Assembly: GCA_003339415.1 (NCBI GenBank)
Contig: PDHQ01000483.1
Location: 1 to 20,024, forward strand
Direction: 5' to 3'
Length of the DNA stretch: 20,024 bases
Source: Ophiocordyceps camponoti-saundersi (nom. inval.)
Taxonomy: Eukaryota; Ascomycota; Sordariomycetes; Hypocreales; Ophiocordycipitaceae
Each line of letters starts with the position of its first letter. Position 1 is the first letter of the stretch. A program made the position numbers and the translations under genes. The notes below the pieces were generated by a model that saw only the letters and a list, made by a program, of their open reading frames with translations, was not told where the DNA came from and did no database searches. Below are positions 17,309 through 20,024 of this stretch, one piece after another.

Positions 17309-19943
17309 GTGTCTAACTCGCCCGTTAATTACTCTCTCTTCCTCTATAAGTTATTACCTACCTACCTCCCTTATACGCCCTTAATACCTACGGCACGCGT
17401 ACTCCTCTACTCGAAGTATATATTAAAATACCCCCTACCTATAATTTTTATAATAACTAATACTATTCCTACGATAATAACGAAGACCGGCCTTAATCTC
17501 CTACTAAGCTAGGATATATTAATAACTCGCTAGAATTTAAAGATAAATATGCCCCCTTAGATAAGGAAACTACCCTTATTTAGCGCGGGTATGCGATCGA
17601 TTATACCTTTAGATCTTATAAATTTTCCGGTAACTATTTCTATTACGTTATACCTAATTTAGGCTAATCCGAAACTAGCCTCTTAACTTCGAAGACTTAC
17701 TAATTCTCCTAATTTTAATCCCGCCGAAGCCCTCTCTCTTTTCTAAACCCGCTATACTATCGACTACGGACACTCTTAGGATAGTTACTAGTCCCGACCC
17801 GTAAGCGTCGAAGATAATTACTATCTGACCTTCTATATAGATATAATTAGTATTATTAGTTTTCCCCTTTAAACTATCTCGCGCTAAGGCGGATTTTTTA
17901 ATAATATTACTTTTACCTTATAGCGTTAGTCCGCGCCTTACGCTTCTAAGTATACGATTAAACTGCTACTATTTACCCTTACTAACCGCATATTCCGTAT
18001 CGCTATAGCGGGCTCGCGAGAAACCTAATTTATCGTTATGCACCCCGTCGAACCTAAGATTAATAATTCCGATAAAGTAAACCCGGCCGCTAGGCCTCGA
18101 AACCTATCTAAGGTAACCTCCGCCGGCACGGTAATATATACCGACTACGCTAGCTACCTCGCGGAATATATTAAGGGCATATTCGAGACCCTAGAGCTTC
18201 ACGGATCCGGCATCGAGCTTAGTTAGCGGCTTAACGAAACCCGTTCGCAAACCTTATCCCTCGCGAAGTGGGTTATATTCTAGCAAATTTTTATAAACTC
18301 CTAGCTTATATTCGCCTATAATTATCGCGACGACGCCTTCTAGACGAAGAACGAGCCCGCCTTTTACGCTTACGACCACGGTGCTAATACTTAGATTAAT
18401 CTAGAACCCGTCCCCTCCCCCCGTGCTACCCCGGACCCCGATAGCGATAACGTTATCCCCGCCCCGCACCCCTTTTCTAACCGCCTCCTTATGCTCTTTA
18501 GCAGGCTCGACGCTAGGTATAACCTTTCCGGAATCGCTTACGTCTCCTATACCCTCGCTGCCGATATATAATATTCCCCGCGAGAGTAAAGCGGGATACC
18601 CGACGCCTGCTACTCTACGCCGCCGCACCCCTCTAGCGACGTTAATACCCCTAAAGTTAGACGCTTATACCTACTAGCCGACCGTACCCTCGTCGCCTAG
18701 CACTACGGCCGCCTTACCGACTTTACCTTTTACCCGCTCGCCTTCTATCCCCGATTTAGTAATTTCTTATCTTTAGCACTACCTCGTTTCCTATAAGATA
18801 TATACCGAGATAACTATAGTAGCAACGCCGATCGCGCGCGTTACCTAGACGTAGTATTATTCGGCTTTTTTTAGGGCTACTTTAATATTAAGCGTTTTAT
18901 CTATAGCCGCCTAGAAGACCTCCTAGCAGCGAAGGGTATCGGCACCGCTACGCTTACCCTCCCGCCGGCTAAGGCGGCGAGACACGGCGCAGCTACCGAT
19001 GCTAGGTATAAGAGGCTCCTCGCCGCCCTCCGCGGCCGCGCTAACCTAATAAACCCCGAGGTATCTATACCGTTTACGCGCGAAAGGGAGCAGATCGAGG
19101 CCTCTATTAGACTCTAGTCTTACGCTTTTCGTATAGAATAGGTCGTTATAGTACGAACCCCGGAGCTAGCCGTCGAATACCGTAACTTCGGTACCGTCCT
19201 AGAGCCTATACTTAACCTAATCGACTTCTTCCTTTATAATAAATCCTCCTATATATCGCCCCTTCGTAACTTCTAGCCCGACGTTTTCCCCGGCATTCTC
19301 TCTACCTACGGCCGGATATTCGACTTCGTAATACGTGGTATAGATTCGCGCTTCCTTACCTCTCCCGATACCGGGCTTAACGTCGCCGACTCCGAGGCTA
19401 TAGCTATTATCGACCGCCTCGGAAACTTTTATTTTACCGGCGACTCTAAGGTATTACCTACTAGGACCCTCGGCCTAATACTTATAATAGAAAGCCTAAA
19501 AAAGGGGGCATAGCCCTTTATTTCGCCGACGGTACTTAACTTCGAGCGGACTCCTAGTATAATAAATACCGGCTACCTCCGCTCTATTTTAGCCGATAAA
19601 TAACTGCCGCTCCTATACCTTCCCGCGCTTAAGTTCTATTATAGCGTCCATATCTCTAGCACTCGCTATAACGATATTAAGTTTAGTATCCTCGGGCGCG
19701 ATCTTATTTCCTCCCCCCGGGATATTATAAACTTCGCTATAATTATAATCCGAGATCTCTAGGTCTTATAAACGGTTACGTTTATTACTTCTAAGTTCCG
19801 TAACCTTTTAAAGAATCGGTTATCTAAGGCTATCGAAACCGACTAGCCTAATAATACCGATTATACGCGGCGAAATTAGCGTATTACCGCCCTTCTCGAA
19901 TAGTGGCAGTTAAGCTGAAACCCCTTTACTATTCCGTATCTCT
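17309..19943 (+). pseudogene. Long single-frame dead gene of about 870 codons, unknown product
   Basis: One frame (positions equal to 2 mod 3) runs from GTG at 17309 to TGA at 19916 and stays protein-like to the poly-C. I count about 30 TAA/TAG and no TGA before that. Blocks in order: SNSPVNYSLFLYKLLPTYLP (start), LNLLLS, then Pro/Asn-rich sequence; from ATG 18038 MHPVEPKINNSDKVNPAARP, YLAEYIKGIFETLELHGSGI; a Pro-rich hinge (PVPSPRATPDPDSD, near 18400); RYLDVVLFGFF; PELAVEYRNFGTVLEPILNL; GRIFDFVIRGIDSRFL; AIIDRLGNFYFTGDSKVLPT; PLLYLPALKFYYSVHISS; SKFRNLLKNRLSKAIET. It resembles a fungal hypothetical family I have seen but cannot name. The 62-codon piece at 18038-18226 is the part still open. 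The residues after TGA (NPFTIPYL) still fit, so the true end may lie beyond the poly-C. Confidence 0.65.

Positions 19944-19944
<1 letters not shown>

Positions 19945-20019
<75 letters not shown>
19945..20019. repeat. 75-base poly-C homopolymer
   Basis: Seventy-five C without interruption, then TCACC to the window end. It interrupts or abuts the long dead gene on its left. Tracts of this length are rare in fungal DNA. Two-colour Illumina chemistry yields false poly-G (poly-C on the other strand) at read ends, and the tract lies at the window edge, so a sequencing or assembly artefact is likely. A real C-tract cannot be ruled out. Confidence 0.9.
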
Positions 20020-20021
<2 letters not shown>

Positions 20022-20024
20022 ACC

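Larger units (their letters stand above)
1..20024. other. RIP-saturated fungal DNA
   Basis: Seen: CpA and TpG are nearly missing across the window and TpA is in large excess, on both strands and in coding and non-coding stretches. Examples are 1-240 (one CpA, no TpG) and 19381-19500 (neither). CpG remains frequent, above all in 18000-19900. Known: repeat-induced point mutation in Pezizomycotina converts CpA to TpA in duplicated DNA before meiosis. It makes TAA/TAG out of Gln codons and TAG out of Trp codons, and ATA out of ATG. Inferred: every gene here is inactive, and true starts may now read ATA. This one process explains why open frames are so short although protein-like frames run for hundreds of codons. 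Confidence 0.93.

Noticed and set aside
18401..18677. Two open frames of 75 and 84 codons (minus 18401-18628, plus 18423-18677)
   Set aside because: Both overlap the 870-codon dead gene in other frames. They are open only because this part is GC- and Pro-codon-rich with few TpA.
17309..19943. A genetic code in which TAA/TAG mean Gln, as in ciliates
   Set aside because: CpA and TpG are missing in non-coding DNA as well, TAG also sits at Trp positions, Met and His codons are eroded likewise, and frameshifts occur in several genes. RIP explains all of this.
1..20024. Telomere repeats or a CRISPR-like array
   Set aside because: No TTAGGG/CCCTAA array and no regularly spaced short repeat was found; the poly-C at the end is not a telomere sequence.

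Overview
The window looks like nuclear DNA of a filamentous ascomycete (Pezizomycotina) that has been saturated by repeat-induced point mutation (RIP). CpA and its complement TpG are nearly absent: positions 1-240 hold one CpA and no TpG, and 19381-19500 hold neither. TpA is extreme, while CpG is kept, with many CpG in 18000-19900. RIP turns Gln codons and Trp codons into TAA/TAG, so every old gene is full of stops and only short open frames survive. I found no intact gene, tRNA, rRNA or CRISPR array.

Reading through TAA/TAG as mutated Gln or Trp recovers a dense set of dead genes. Left part: two related minus-strand genes (about 185-1010 and 1130-2060), a minus-strand gene at 2088-2560, a short direct-repeat pair around 2591-3670 enclosing an open stretch of uncertain strand, a weak Lys-rich frame at 3990-4385, and a plus-strand fragment of the ribosome-biogenesis gene RRP5 (about 4490-5315). 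The RRP5 fragment carries an S1 domain, an acidic linker and the first C-terminal HAT/TPR helices.

Middle part: four copies of one unknown gene, called A to D here. A (5405-6480), B (7430-8645) and C (9385-10600) are in one orientation and D (11390-12450) is inverted. B and D plus an extra 420-bp module form a large inverted repeat (about 7430-9065 and 10836-12450) around copy C. Another minus-strand dead gene lies between A and B (6745-7345). A minus-strand fragment of Ty1/Copia RNase H follows at 12640-13290.

Right part: two long plus-strand genes. The first (14042-16619) has an N-terminal half resembling a fungal family with an SQHR/HRIEA motif (ParB-like or DUF3723-like, by memory of the family). 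The second (17309 to about 19943) holds one frame for roughly 870 codons, broken only by TAA/TAG. A 75-base C homopolymer follows almost at once and may mark a sequencing or assembly artefact near a contig end.

Taken together this reads as a formerly gene-rich, multi-copy segment that RIP silenced, rather than a simple pile of retrotransposons. It could be a large mobile element with cargo or a duplicated subtelomeric block. The sequence alone does not decide between these. Most product names remain unknown.
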